Shown here one piece after another: positions 42,263 to 55,447 of a DNA stretch of 64,000 bases. The notes beneath the pieces are model-generated. The model was not told the origin of the DNA. It did not search any database and saw only the letters and a program-made list of their open reading frames with translations. Position 1 is the first letter of the stretch. Each line of letters starts with the position of its first letter. Both the position numbers and the translations under genes were made by a program. Source of the stretch: Cladochytrium replicatum (Eukaryota; Chytridiomycota; Chytridiomycetes; Cladochytriales; Cladochytriaceae); NCBI GenBank assembly GCA_025526935.1, contig JAHLKD010000134.1:39847-103846 (forward strand). The letters run 5' to 3'.

Positions 42263-45200
42263 ATGCCTCAGGTGCAGAGTTTGTCGTTGCGGATCACCGT
42301 AACGGAGCTGGGTGTCACGAAAACACTGTCATTCCCGTCGGATGCTACCGTACACGATGCATGCAGAGAAATCAGGTCTAAATTCGGCCCCTCGGCAGGT
42401 GGGAACGACCATTCACTCTACTGGCCAGCGATCCACAAATGGCTTGCCCCAACGAAAATCCTCGACTATTACGACCTTTCAATTAACGATGAGCTTGAAT
42501 TCAAAAAGAAGCATCGCCAGCTAAAAGTTAAAACTCTGGATGGGACCGTTCGAACTGTCCTAATTGATGAAACATGCGCGGTGTCCACTTTGGTGGAAGT
42601 TGTGTGCGAGAAGTTCGCCATCCAGAATCCCGATGAGTACTCCTTTCTTTTTGATGGTGCATCCGCGATGGATTCACCCACAGCGGGCTTCGGATCCACA
42701 ATGACGCTGAACGACAAGGGACCTGAGAAGGAAAAGAAGAAGAAGAAGAACGATGATGAAGGTGATTTTACCGTGGATAGTTAAAGCTAATTCATGGATT
42801 GATATTCTCTTGAAGGTTCACGATGGCTTTCAACCGATAAAACTCTCTGCGAGCAGGGCATTGGAGAGGCAGACATGGTCACGCTTAAGAAGAAGTTCTT
42901 TTACTCTGACCAATTGGTGGATCGCAATGATCCAGTGCAGGTCAATCTCCTTTATAACCAATGCAAAGCTAGCATTATCGAGGGGCAACTGCCTTGTACG
43001 ATGGACGAGGCGGCACAGTTTGCGGCTCTACAATGCCAGATCCAGTTTGGCAATCACGAGCCAGACAAACACAAGCATGGCTATATCAAGTGAGTTGATA
43101 CTCGGCAAACTTGGTCTGTAGTTGATCGATCCATCTGTTAGGACCCGAGAGTTTCTTCCTGAAGAGTTTGCCAAAAGCAAAGAAGCTGAGAAGAAGATCT
43201 GGTCTGAGCATCGTAAGCTTCAGGGTTTGACGGAGTTGAACGGGAAGTTCCGATACGTGCAACTATCTCGATCTCTCAGGACATACGGTATTACCTTCTT
43301 CAAAGTGAAGGTAATTAATTCGCTGAGCAGCATTTGATTTTGCTAATTTAACGCTATTGATTTTTAGGAGCGTGTCCCAAAAAAGAGCAAGCTGATCACG
43401 GTCCTGCTTGGTGTTACAAGGAGCAGTCTCATGCGGGTGGACGCCGACACAAAGGAAACACTCAAAGAATGGAAACTCACGCAGCTTCGACGTTGGGCAG
43501 CGACTCCCAACAACTTCACCCTGGATTTCGGCGATTACTCAAACACTTTCTACAGCGTTCAGACGAAGGAGGGCGAGGCTATTTCGCAGCTTATATCAGG
43601 TTATATCGATATTATATTGAAGCGAAGGAAAGAGGCAGACAAGGCTGTGGAAGCGGTTGAGGAGGAGCAGGCTGTTGTTGAGGAATACGTTAAACCCGGT
43701 CGCGCAACAAATGTCGGTAATACTACAGCACGCCAAAAGCAGGCCTTTGAGATGAAAGTGTCATCGCCCGCTATGATGCTGGATGGGAACCGGACGAAGC
43801 CCGCTTCGCAGATTTACCCAATGCAGTTCGCTGGTACATATCGTCCGCCTCAAGCGATCGAACTGTCCGGTGCACAACAAGCGCTTCTGCTGAGTATTGG
43901 AAATGGATTTGCAAAGGTCAACGCTGCGCTATCTGATTTAGACTCAACAATTCAGTTGCCTCCGCTTGGTGATGACCCAGCTTCGAGGAAATGGAAGCAA
44001 GACACGACAGATGTCAATGCTGAAAATATTGCCTCGTTATCAGCGGGCCATTTGGCTGCCAGTGCTTCTCTCATCAATCAGCTTGTTGGAGCACTTGACG
44101 AGTTGGACTACGACACGCTTGGCGCGAATATCAGCACATTGTCTTCCAATCTTGGCCAAATATCGCAAGCTGCCAAAATGATTTCAGCGATCGCAGGTGG
44201 CACTCAGGACGGCATTTTGGATGCTGTTCGAGAACTTGCTCGTACTACCGCCAAGTTGCTTGAGTTGGCCCAACCTGTGCTGGCTGGAGAAGATGCGTTA
44301 GCCCGACAGGACTTTTATGGAGCTGCACGTGAAGTTGCACTGGACGTTTCAGACCTCTTGGCTCTCATTGGAAGGCTTGATGTGTCACCCAACAGACAAA
44401 GCGATATCATGGATGCTGCCCGCGCCGTCGTTCGTGCAATTTCTGAACTCGTCGGGCATTGCAAAAATATATCAAATTCTATGGCAGATCCAGAAATGCA
44501 AGAGCAGATTGTACTGGACGCAAGGATGTGTGCCGAAGTAGCTGGACAATTGGTTGCCTGCACGTCTGCCGTTGTGCCGACTGTGAATGCTCAAATTTGC
44601 TTTGAGCAGCTGATGACAGCCGTAGTGATGATGCGTGATGGGCTTATGTGCGTTGCGGAAAGTTCGGAGCCATGCCAGAACCAGAAATTCTTGCAGCAGC
44701 TTCGTGATGCGTCGAATAGAGTCGAAGAGGCTATAGTGCGATTGGTGGATCTGGCAAGGAACGCAGAGCAGGAGAAATTGTCGGACATGGACCGCCTCTA
44801 CGATCAAGTTATCAATGCTGTGGATCGGTTGATGGACAGCAAGGGAGATGTCGAGCAGTTGGTTGCAGCGGCCAAGGAGCTTACTATGGCATCTACACAA
44901 TTCGTCAATGGTATTAAGGTACATGTGGGCACACTGAAGGACGACAGAGAGCGAGTGCGCTTGGTTGCGGCAGGGCGAGCTCTTGCGGAGATCACTTCAA
45001 AGATGGTCGGTTCAGCCAAGGAAGCGGCTCGTAATGTCAACGACGCGGACAAACAAGCGAATTTAGTAGCTGCTGTGAGTGACTTGAAGCGTGCGACAGA
45101 TGCTGCGGCGGGACCTGGCGTCCGCGGAAGAACATTCGAGAAACTAGCGAAAGCCGTTAAAGATGTCGTTGCGTCTGACAATCAGCTCTGTTCAGCGGCA

Positions 45201-48200
45201 CGATTGGGATCAAGCTCCAATCGCAACCAAACTTCACAACTTCAGTTGAATCAAGTAGTCAGAGCTGTGAGCGATGCAACACCTACTATGGTAACAGCCT
45301 TGCGCATGGTTACTGCGAGCCCGGATGACACAGTTGCTCAAATGAAACTCCTTAACGCGGCTAAGGCGTTCGTTTCCCCCACCCAGCAAGCTGTTTCTGC
45401 TGTCAAAAGTGCCGTATCGACGATCAATGACATGGCTGTGCAGGCTCAGCTCCTCAATTGCGCGAAACAGACATCGGATGCAGTTGCTCGACTTTTAAAA
45501 TGCATGACGCATGCCGAGGATGTCAGCGCCGGTCTAGAGCTTCACGGAGCTATCTCTACGATCAAGGTCATTCAAAATGAGCTTCTCGAGGCGAAGGATA
45601 ATGTGCGTGTGCTCAAACCTCTCAAAGCACAAACAGCCGATTCCATTCAAGCCGACGTCGCAAGTACAGTCCGAGCTATTCAGAGCACGATCTCGCAGCT
45701 GGCTGCTGCTGCCTCAGAAGGTCATGAGAAGTACACCGGAGTTGCGGCTACTGATGCCGTTGCATCACTTCAAGCTCTGGCTCTTGCATCAAAGGGCCTT
45801 GCTGCAACTCAACTGGACAATGATTTCCGGAGCGACATATTGAGTGCGGCTGTTGGAGTTGCGGACGGCCTTTCTTCCTTGGTTTCGTCGGCACGGGCAG
45901 CTGTCGATGATCCTAAAGCGCGCGATGAGGTCAGCAACGTGGTGAAGAACGCACAGGAAAGTCTCTTGGTCATATTGGATGCCTTGCCAGGACAACGTGA
46001 TCTGGACAGAGCGATGAGGACTGTGGAGGACTCCGTACAGGATTTCTTGGCCCCAACCTCGAGCCCAATTTTGTCCACTCTCAAATCGGAGAGCTTCCAG
46101 AGTGCTCAAACAAAATTGGTGTCAGCTGGGGCTGCCCTAAGTGTTGCATCCAACAATCTCTTGACGGCAACCCGGGCCGGCTCGACGCCGCAAGATCTCC
46201 AAACCTCTGCGCATGCGTTCGAATATGCTTTCCAGGGTGTGGTTGAAGCGCTTGGTATATTTAAGCACAAGACTACAGATACAAGCGTTGTCAATGCGCT
46301 TCCTAGCCTGATAGCATCTCTTGCTGAGAACGCTGTGTTACTGCTTACTAAAGCGAAGCAGGCTGCTCTTGAACCGGACAACAACCTTCTTCGATCGGAC
46401 GTGCTGGCTGCAGCCAAAGCAATCAGCAAGAGCTTGAACCAAATCCTTGATATTTGCTCAGTCTCTGCTCCCGGACATTCAGAATGCAACTCCGCGTTGT
46501 CAAACTTAACGTCTTTGCAGAGTCGTCTGGAGGAAACTGTGGATGGCCTCGGATCTAACCGAGATAGCTACGGGGACGCACTACAAAAGCTATCAGATCA
46601 GTGCAAAACAGCTGTGCAATTGATCACCTCTTTACCGCAACATGCGCGTGGAGGTGATCACGCCAAACTTGCCCAGGAGTCAGTTCCGCTATCGGATACG
46701 ATTGCGGCTATCACGGACACTGTAGTACGGTGTGCCTATCTCGTAGGTGTTGCTGATCCTGCGTCGATTCCGGCCACATCTTCCGGCGTGGACCAGTTCT
46801 TCTTCGCCAATGCTGGAAAGCAGATTCACGCTGCTTGTGAAAAGCTCGCCAATGAAACTGTGCAAACTCAGCAACATATTGTAGAGTGTGCGTCAACTGT
46901 AGCACGCAACACGTCGGCATTGTGTAATGCGTGCAAGGACACCGCTCAAACAAATTCTGCAGCGCTTACTCCAATGGCAAAGCAGAAGTTCGTATCTGCA
47001 GCAAAGGATATTGCGTCGCGAACATCTGGATTTGTCGCGTCTATCAAGCAGTTTGCCATTAATCCACGAGATCCAAGTGTCCGGACCGTTTGCGTTGATT
47101 CTTCTTTCCCTGTTTTGGAGGCGGTCGACGCCTTGGTTTCATACGCAGTTTCGCCAGAGTTTGCTGGCACGAAAGCGAAGCTTTCTTCCCCGGCGCTGGA
47201 GGCTCAAAAGCTTTTACTTGAAGGAAACAAGTCTCTGGTGACTTCCGCTCAGAACATTGTGAATGCTATTAAGTCACTTTGCGCAAATGTTGAGGACAAC
47301 GCCGTCCGGCAGGTTCTCAATGCAGAAGTTCGAGCAGCTCAGCAGGCTGTGGCCGACACACTTTCAGCGGTGTGCTCTGCAGCACCGGGGCAAAAGGAGT
47401 GCGACGAGGCAATTGATAAAACAACCGAAACTGTGGCGTTGGTTGATTCTTTCATTGTGGAAGCTACGATTGGTGGTCTCAAGCAAGAGGCTTTGCCCGA
47501 TAGAGTGGCTTTGGTGGATGCGATGAGGGCTGTGGTGTCTCTTGTGGAAGTCGCAGCGAAAGCGACCATCGCAGATCAGATGCAACTTGGGCCATCTGTT
47601 TCGGAGATACCTGATCATCTCACCAAGGTATGAAAGAGATTACTTTAAATTACCGCGGATACTCTGACACGCTTTACTTTAGGCGTCTCGTGCGATTCTT
47701 GCTGTTGCGTCCCACGCAAACGGAAAAGAGCAGCGTACGATTTTGGATGATTTGAAAGAGTTTGGGGACTCAGTCATCAACTTCCTATGGGCCGCAAAAA
47801 ACATAAGTTCTTCTGCCTCTGCAACTACAGATGTTGCAACGGCGAAACTGGAGACTGAGAAGGCCAAAGTTCGGACCGTGGTGAATAAACTCATCAAAGC
47901 TATGGAAGACTCTTCCGACGAAACAGGTGAATTCATTATGGCGACAGAGCTGATCGAGGCGTTCATTGGGAGCATCGAATCACGGATACCAGCGGCCGGA
48001 ACGCAGCAGTACCAAAAGTTGGCTGGGGATATCGACAAAGCTGGAAAACAGTTGGTCGAGGCTGTCGGAGAAGCTGTGGCCAAAGCCAAAACACCTCAAC
48101 AGTATATACTTCTTGCAAAACGCATCAGCGACCTATACGGAGAGATCATTAAGGCCTCTTGCAATGCCATTGCTGATATCAAGGATCCCAAAGTCCAAGT

Positions 48201-50247
48201 CAACCTCAAAGATTGCGTAAAGGAGCTCGGGGGTTCCTCGATCAAGCTTGTGGATTCGATGCGGCTGATGAATTCAAAAGTAAGTGGGTCAGACACAGTC
48301 AACAAGTTGCGTGTCACACAGTCAGCTCGTGAAGTTTCCTCACATGTCGCGAACGTGATCAGTGCGGCGAAGGATGGGTCGAAAGGCGTTTTGGTGTGCC
48401 AAGAGTCTATTTCTCACATCAATGATGTTATGACGGATCTCGAATCCGTTATGATCTTTGCTGAAGCTGGACAACTAGATCCATTCCAGTCCTCCTTGTC
48501 TGCATTCACATCACACAAAGACGCCATGCTCACCTCTTGCAAATCACTTACGGAGTCTGCGAAGCGATTTATTACCAGTAAGCTGAGTAATCAGGAAGAG
48601 CTTGCTAGTGTTGCCACGGCTACGGTGACTGCCATGCAAGGATTGAAAGAAGAAACTAAGCAGGCTGCAATTGCCATCACATCTGCCGACAAGCACATGC
48701 AGCAACAGCTCCTGTCGTCTGCCAAAGCTGTTGCAGAGGCACTTCAATCGTTATTGGCTGCCGCTATGACAGCTGCAGGAAAGCCTGGGAACGACCCAGC
48801 GATTCAGGATGTCACTGATGCCGTGAAAGCACAGTTTTCCTCAGTTGCTGACCTTATCCGCGTGGTGAAGCTGCTCTCTGATGAGTCTTCCCGAGGCATA
48901 CGTGCACTGGACTCTTCAATTAAGGGTATCGATCAGATTACGGCCACATTAGTATCGGCAGGCCCAGCACAGGGAACTGCGCTTCCCGAAGAAGTCGCTG
49001 GTCTCGCTAAACAACTCGCGACCGCCTCGGCGTCGGTCGTTGCTGCTTCTCATGGAAAGCAGGATGAACTCGTTGCGGCCGCGAACGCAATCAGAAAACA
49101 ACTGGAGGATCTTGCTCGGGCCGCGAAAGCAGCAATCGAACGTGCGCCCGATAGTAGCAAGACTGCTGTAGCGGAAGCTGTCAGACTTGCGGCAAGCTCA
49201 ACTCAGATGTTGCTCGCCAAAGTGCGGGCAGTGCAGGAAACAAACTCGATCGAGAACAAGCAAGGTGTTCAGGAGGCAGCGAAGGCAGTTGTGAATGCAG
49301 TTAATGAGATCGTAACGTCTACAAATGATCTGATACCCTCAGGATACGCCGACCCGAACGATCCCAACGTGATTGCAGAGCGAGAGTTGCTCAAAGCCGC
49401 GAACGCTATCGAGGCGGCTGCAAAGAGAGTTGGAGCAGTTGCACCTGCCGCAACAACGACACAGTCTCATGCAGGAGAGGATGAAGGGCCGAAGTGGATT
49501 GGAGGTGAGGACTTTGAGGGACAAGTGCTGGACGCGACGAAAGCCATTGCAGCTGCAACGGCCGCACTTGTACGCTCTGCGACGGCCGCACAGCGCGATA
49601 TTGTTTCCAAAGGACGTGGAAAGCATGTTCCTGGAACACCAAAGCCCGCAGCAGCAATACTTGATTCATCCGCGAAGAAGTACTTTGACGACGGGACATG
49701 GAATGAAGGGCTCGTCTCTGCTGCAAAACAGGTGGCCGCTGCGACTCAAGACCTGTGTGAAGTAGCAGCGGAGGCTGCAAAGGCGAAGGCAGGCAAAGGT
49801 CCGGCGGTCCCACGAGAAAGAATCATCGTGGCATCTAGACAGGTCGGTGCGGCTACGACACAACTCATCACTGCAGCACAGGTTTCCGGCGATCCCAACA
49901 GTTCCGTGCAGATCCGCCTGCGTGCAGCCGGTAAAGCTGTTACAGGTGCTACCGAACAACTTGTTCGTGCAGCAGAAGAGGCAATCAAGTTTGATGATAC
50001 AGAAACAAGCAGCAAGATTGCACCTAGTTCATCTGCAGTGACCTCACCAACCAACGCAAAGGTACTCGAGATGGAGGCGCAGATGTCAGTTTTGAAGATG
50101 GAGAAGGAGCTTGAACGAGCAAGAGCAAAGCTCGCGTCTGTTCGAAAGGGACGGTACGATGTCGCGAAATCGAAGAGTTCGCCAACGTCCACTACGTCTG
50201 CAACTTCATCCATTGCCTCTCCATCAGGAGAGAGCCCAAGCAAATAA
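42263..50247 (+). CDS. Full-length talin (FERM head, helical-bundle rod, I/LWEQ actin-binding end)
   Basis: Exons 42263-42761, 42816-43089, 43142-43310, 43368-47627 and 47683-50247 add to 2,589 codons (2,588 residues), very close to animal talins (about 2,540). ATG 42263 is chosen because the frame upstream opens on GTG. The head has F0/F1, the charged KKKKKNDDEG loop, F2 (LKKKFFYSDQLVDRNDPVQV, LLYNQCKASIIEGQLPC, AAQFAALQCQIQFGNHEP) and F3 (NFTLDFGDYSNTFYSVQ, then ISQLISGYIDIILKRRK). The Ala/Leu-rich rod of five-helix-type bundles spans about 1,900 residues. The I/LWEQ (THATCH) module near residues 2390-2500 (TWNEGLVSAAKQVAAATQDL, ASRQVGAATTQLITAAQV, LRAAGKAVTGATEQLVRAAE) binds F-actin, and a short coiled coil (LEMEAQMSVLKMEKELERA) precedes a Ser/Thr-rich tail. 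In animals talin links integrin tails to actin and binds vinculin. A fungus normally lacks integrins, so the membrane partner here is open. Confidence 0.96.
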
Positions 50248-50729
50248 CTAGAATGAAGCCTGTATTTTTTAATGTTTTTTCTTTAGTACATTTTCTGAAC
50301 AACGAAATAGCCCCCCACATATGTTGGCTTCACTCGCATTCACGAGGCAATGGGCAATTGTGATGGATTGCCATGGCAAACTGCGCTGGATACGACGATG
50401 GTACTACTATACGCACTCCTACCTTTCAACTTTCAACTTTCCTTTCGAAGTTCGCTTCATTACATGCACTGCAAGAATCACCGTTCTCTGCACAAAACAG
50501 TTTTTGAATTTAGGGGATTCTTACCAAAAGATCCTCGCTAATGACGAAGTCCACTTGTTAATTAATATTTGTTTTGACAAAGTGAAAGATAAAATGAACT
50601 GCCTCATGTACGCTTGATCCGGAACATTTTGAGTCCTCCTACGGTTGTCACAGGCGCCCTGAAAGCCGAAGAGCTTTACTTTCAGAAAAATGCCGGTCCC
50701 ACCGAATAATACAAATGGTTTGTTTTGTG
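50248..50729. other. Convergent 3' region of talin and BuGZ
   Basis: 482 bp between the two stop codons. A plus-strand frame at 50321-50617 has no recognisable motif. Holds the 3' UTRs; nothing else seen. Confidence 0.45.
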
Positions 50730-52034
50730 TCACGTATCTGGAACAAAACGGTACATCGGTAGCTGTGCCCTTTTCTCCTCCTAAAAACGGTTTAGAAGTG
50801 CAGATCTTACGCATGATCAACTCACCATCGAGATATTCTGTTCATTATAAACAATAAATAGCGTGTCCGCTTTCTCTCTTTTCGCAGGAGCTGTGGTGCC
50901 CGCCATGGACGGATCTTGAACACCAGTGCCATCATTCCCACGTTCTCGTTCATACGGACCCTGCTGCTCTGACTGAACACCAGATGCATAGAGATCCGGT
51001 GGAGCGTCATACTTCGCGGTTTCCGCTTCCGATGCTGCACCGGCTCCGCCATCACCAGCAACAGGGAACATTCCTGGTTGGCCAGGATATGGAGGTATAC
51101 CAGGTGGAGCTCCGGGGAATCCAGGTGGAGGAAAGCCCTGCCCAGGTGGCCAACCAACAGGTGGTGCTCCATTCATGAAAGGTGGCGGTACTCTTGAAGT
51201 CAAGTCAATGTCAAAACAATTGAGCAATTTAACGATCGAAATCCATACCCGTATGGTGCACCCGGGTACATTGGCGGCATTGGAGGTCCCCGTGGTGGAA
51301 ATCCATAAGGTGGAAACGGCGGTAGCGCACCTGCCGGTCCAGGTGCGAACGGTGGATAAGGTGCTCCAAAAGGTGCGCCAGCTGGTTGATATACCACTGG
51401 AGCGGCACCTGGTATCGTTGGCACAGAGACGCCAACAATAGGTGTCACTGCAGCTCCAGCCTGCTGGTTCTTCCAAGCCGCGAGCTGCTCCGCAAGTGTG
51501 AGCGACGAGGACGTGCTGTCGAGCTTCAGCCTTTTGCTGTTGGGGTTGAGTTTGGACTCCACCTCCGCGATATGCGCCTGCAAGTCAGCTTCGGGGACGC
51601 CTTCCATACCGAAAATCTCAATCTCGAGCGTTTCACGTCCTCCGATCGCATTCGGAACTCTACGGAAACGGCTTGGTGTCATGTTGGCAACAGATAAATA
51701 TTCACTTAAGCTTACTTCGTGATGGTTTCTTTGTGTACTTGGGATATATGCACATGCATACCACTGGCGGTGCTCAACTTTTTATTGCAAATGTGGCATT
51801 TGAAATGCTTTGCTCGCTGGTGGTCTATGAGCACCTTTTCGTCGGCAAACTCACGATCGCAATACCTATCCATTTCGCGAGAACATTTTGGTCAATCGCA
51901 CGTTTCAGTAGCTGTCTTTGCACACAACTTACCAGCACCAAGGCTTGAGCTCAACCTTCCTCTTTTTCTAAACAGCCACCACAAATATAGTTAGAAAACA
52001 TCAGTCTTTGCGAACAACTATTCACCTTGGTCAT
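50730..52034 (-). CDS. BuGZ / ZNF207-like spindle-assembly and splicing zinc-finger protein
   Basis: Spliced minus-strand gene; exon 1 is just ATGACCAAG (52034-52026). Joined sequence: [94 protein letters not shown]. Two tandem C2H2 fingers followed by VPNAI.GR....E..GM.G.P are diagnostic of BuGZ/ZNF207. A long Pro/Gly/Tyr-rich low-complexity tail follows, the part that drives phase separation in the animal protein. The gene ends with a conserved GLEBS-like stretch, [12 protein letters not shown], created by splicing a final exon onto NISM. BuGZ loads Bub3 at kinetochores, supports microtubule assembly and binds spliceosome components. Stop TGA 50730-50732. Confidence 0.92.
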
Positions 52035-52057
52035 CTTTAAATCAGCAGCGCGAGCGC

Positions 52058-52093
52058 AGAGCGAGTCTTTCTGCTAGAGAGTCTTTCTGCTAG
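52058..52093. repeat. Short direct duplication upstream of BuGZ
   Basis: GAGTCTTTCTGCTAGA occurs twice in tandem just upstream of the BuGZ start codon. Confidence 0.7.
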
Positions 52094-52266
52094 ATTCGCG
52101 TGGTCTTCGACGGCCGCCAAAATTGGGACGCTGATGTGGGCTGTCAAAGCCGCGCTTGGTTTGAAAAATATCACCACAAAAATATGGCCAAATCAAATGT
52201 AAGCTGAAGCGGATCAGGCTTGAAGAAAACATAGAGCTGCTCGTATAATCGTGATTTAGGGGATCA

Positions 52267-54340
52267 ATGACGACAAACTGTCAATCACCCCGTCGAAGAA
52301 ATCGTCGGTCTTTCGTGAAGAACTCAACAGGCTTGAGCGAAGGTGATATCGGGTATGATACTTTATACTTCACGCCTCATTGATACTTCAGAGCTTCTGC
52401 GATGGAGCGAGATATAGAAGCAATTGCGGCTCGCCCGGTACTGAAATCAGTACTTGAGGGGTTATTCAAGGACTTTATCAGAGCCGCCGAGGCCGAAGAT
52501 CGCAGATTTGAGGGTGCCCTTGCTTCCTCAAGTATTCTGAATGTCACTGATCGCATAAATCAAGGAAGCCAGCTCCGCTCAACACTTAATGCGATCAGGC
52601 ACAATGTGGAGATACTTAAAGGCTCCATAGCGTGTCCATCGCGAGGGATCGAATGTAAGAATAGGAGAAATCACGGCTTCTTCTACGATTCTGATTTTCC
52701 TTAGATGTTTCAAAACTCAAGGAATCAATGCAGCAGATTGAAGCCAGCTTAGTTGCATTTCGAAGATCGATGCGCGAGAGGTGGGTTATCTGTTCGGTTC
52801 GTTAACATAATTATTAAAATTCTCACCAAGGTCTGAATCTCTGGAGTCTAGTGAAAAGAGGCTATTTCAAGATATATCTGGCATCGAGGAAAAGCTGCGG
52901 GCTATAGATGTGGCTCCGGCGGTAACAAGACAAGCAGGAAGTACTTCTCCGACCAGAATATCTGAAAACAGCACAGCAAGTCTGGAGGATGAAGGACCGG
53001 GGCGAAAACCAGGGACTAAAGTTGATGGAGTTAGGCGCTTCGAGGTATCGCCATTCCCATGCGGTGTCCTGTTTTTAATATACTCTCTCACGTAGGAGTT
53101 TGTATCCGCAAACGGTGGTCGTACGGGCGGCTGGGATGAGGCAGATCACAGGGTGTTTTTGAATGTTTGGGAGAAGAAAAAGGCAAATCACACTAGCTTC
53201 GTGCGGAGAACCGCTTCTTACTCAAATCATCTTCTTAGGATGACATCAAAAAAGTAGTGGAAGCTTTCATCGGAAAGAATCCCACAGTTTCTGATCAGGA
53301 AGTCATGAGGCACATTAGATGGCATCAGAGATACTTACGGCTTCTGAACGACCAAAGAAAGTCTATTTCTGAGTGGAGGGAGATGAAAAAGGTTTGTCAT
53401 CGTTTATCAGAGCTGGAACACTGTAGATGAGACAGCATCCCAAGAATAAGAGCGAAGCATTGAAGAAAATAGTGGATGGGCGTAAAAATCAACAAAAGGA
53501 AGAACTCCAAAGTGAAGAGCAAAAGATGAAGGAAAGAGAAGCGCTTCGTTTACAAATCCTGCAATGGAAGGTACATAAGGTCATGGGTTTCATTAATAGT
53601 TAACTATAAGGTCTTCCCATTAAGGAAGAGAAACGAACCAGGGAGAAGGAGCAAGAAGCAGAAGCTCAGAAAGAGGCAGAGAGGGAACGCTGGGCAGAAC
53701 AGAAACGCCGTGAGAAGCGAGTAAGTCGTCACTCAATCTTGCAGTTGCACAAGGTTCAAAAAACCATCGTATTTACCAGGACAAAGCAAAGGAGGAGTTG
53801 CGAGTGATGGTCGCCCGGAAGGAAGCATCGAAAATGATAGAAGCGGACATGGACGCGCAACTGGAACAGTTCAAAAGAGAGCTTTCAAAGATACCGAAAG
53901 AAACCATGGAGATGTTTAATGAGCGCGTAAGGAAAAGTACGTGATTGCATCTATACGTGCTACAACGGCAAATCTGCAGAACAAGGAGATAACCATGAAG
54001 AAACGCAAAGTGATCCAGGCTAAGCATCTCGAAGGACTTAATAGGCAGGCCAGAATAGAGCAAATAGTGTGTCCGGTAAGCTAGATTGGGTGTATGTAAC
54101 AAACGCTTAATGTTTTCTTTTCTGCGAAGACGGAGGTTCATGTTGAGCGAGATCCAAACCGAATCTTTCAGTTGACTGCAGCAATTGAGCTGCGGCGAAG
54201 TATGCCATACAAAGATGCAGATCCATACCAGTTTGCGGTGATGAGACTTCCGTTTAGGTAAGTGAACCATAAGAAAAGCAATTTATATTTGTATTTGATA
54301 CGAGAGTAGAGCGAGAGCTGAGTGGAGACAAGGAGTTTAA
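52267..54340 (+). CDS. CCDC112-like coiled-coil protein (centriolar satellite/cilium related)
   Basis: Many short exons. ATG 52267 opens a basic leader that splices to SAMERDIEAIAARPVLKSVL. The family core appears mid-protein as GGWDEADHRVFLNVW with KKKANHTSFV, then FIGKNPTVSDQEVMRHIRWH, QRYLRLLNDQRKSISEWREM. A long Glu/Lys/Arg coiled coil follows (EEKRTREKEQEAEAQKEAER, KAKEELRVMVARKEASKMIE). The end reads TEVHVERDPNRIFQLTAAIE, LPFRARAEWRQGV, matching the DPxR and WRQG signatures at the CCDC112 C-terminus. The GGWD..DH motif plus the tail make the family assignment good. In animals CCDC112 sits at centriolar satellites and supports ciliogenesis. Presence here agrees with a flagellated fungus. 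Exact exon ends were traced only at both ends. Confidence 0.75.
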
Positions 54341-54542
54341 TTCCTCCGAATGAACAAAGTTTGAACTGGAGAAATCAGTGCACAGAATTATATTTGTATA
54401 AGTGGGAGTGTTTCAAATGAGACTTCTTTACACGTTCGATACTCGACTTCAAGTCATTCAAAACGCTTCTTTACTATTGAAGTCTATACATTTCTGGGGA
54501 CCCAAACGCGATCCACAGCCACCCAACCCACCGAACACCAAA

Positions 54543-55125
54543 ATGGTAAGCAACGACCAGACGTAAGACCATCCATCCATCCATCGAATGCAGCGGACGT
54601 GCGGAGAGAATACAGCGATGGGCAGAAAATGACGGACAACTTGTATCGACGATTAACGAAGGAATGGATGTCGGTTGTTGGATGGACTAGTGGAAGTGGG
54701 AAATTGTTTGGGAAGCGTTATACCAGCCAACGTTAGAGTTACAGAAAGAACTCTACTTGTGTATACTTACACGGAACCCTATGACTGATGGGCCTCCTTT
54801 GCTAGGATACTGGCAAAGCTGCACCCCCAAAGCTCGCAAAGGTCGTCAAGGTTCTTGGCCGCACCGGTTCTCGGTAAGGAAAACAAAGCCTATTCTACAT
54901 CTTCATATTTTCTTAAAATTTACTTTGCTTTGCAGCGGTGGTGTCACACAGGTCCGCGTCGAGTTCGTCGATGACAACTCCCGGTCCATCATCCGAAACG
55001 TTAAGGGTCCCGTTCGTGAGGTATTTGAATTCTCGCTCCAATTTTTTTTATAATTAGTTTTGGTTTTATAGAACGACCTGTTGACGCTTCTTGAGTCTGA
55101 GCGCGAGGCTCGTCGTCTTCGTTAA
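54543..55125 (+). CDS. RPS28: 40S ribosomal protein eS28
   Basis: Four exons: 54543-54545 (the ATG alone), 54806-54873, 54936-55020 and 55072-55125, giving 69 residues, identical in length to human RPS28. Sequence runs [69 protein letters not shown]. It is a small-subunit protein near the mRNA exit channel. The first intron is 260 nt, several times longer than other introns here and placed right after the start codon, a common arrangement for ribosomal protein genes where the intron aids expression. Confidence 0.96.
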
Positions 55126-55249
55126 ACTTGTTGTGTGTTCAATATACATTTTCGCATACAGTCCACACTCGATTTTGTTTTTGTCTCCGGCAAACCTCAA
55201 TGCAGCACTGTGGGCCATAAGTCGCTCCCAGTTGAACTAAAGTTGAACT

Positions 55250-55447
55250 AAGATCAGGTGTGGACTCGGAATCAGGAGCAGGAGACAAAACTAGCTCATA
55301 ACCAAGACAGTTTGACCAAATGTTGTTGAGTGCACAAAAAACAAGAACCCATTGGGAAAAAGCAGGCGAAGGAGAAAATGGCCGAGGTGAAAGCATATCA
55401 ATTGCAATAGGTAAGCGGGGATCATCAGGCGGGCTTAAATCAATCTT
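55250..55447 (-). mobile_element. Non-LTR retrotransposon 3' fragment (family 1)
   Basis: Minus-strand frame DDPRLPIAIDMLSPRPF, PSPAFSQWVLVFCALNNIW, GYELVLSPAPDSE matches the C-terminal end of the element at 62.3 kb. Truncated at both ends, inserted 125 bp after the eS28 stop. Confidence 0.75.

Noticed and set aside
46106-46489. Antisense open frames of 70-165 codons throughout talin
   Set aside because: They mirror the Ala-rich codon pattern of the rod on the opposite strand and have no motif or splice signals.
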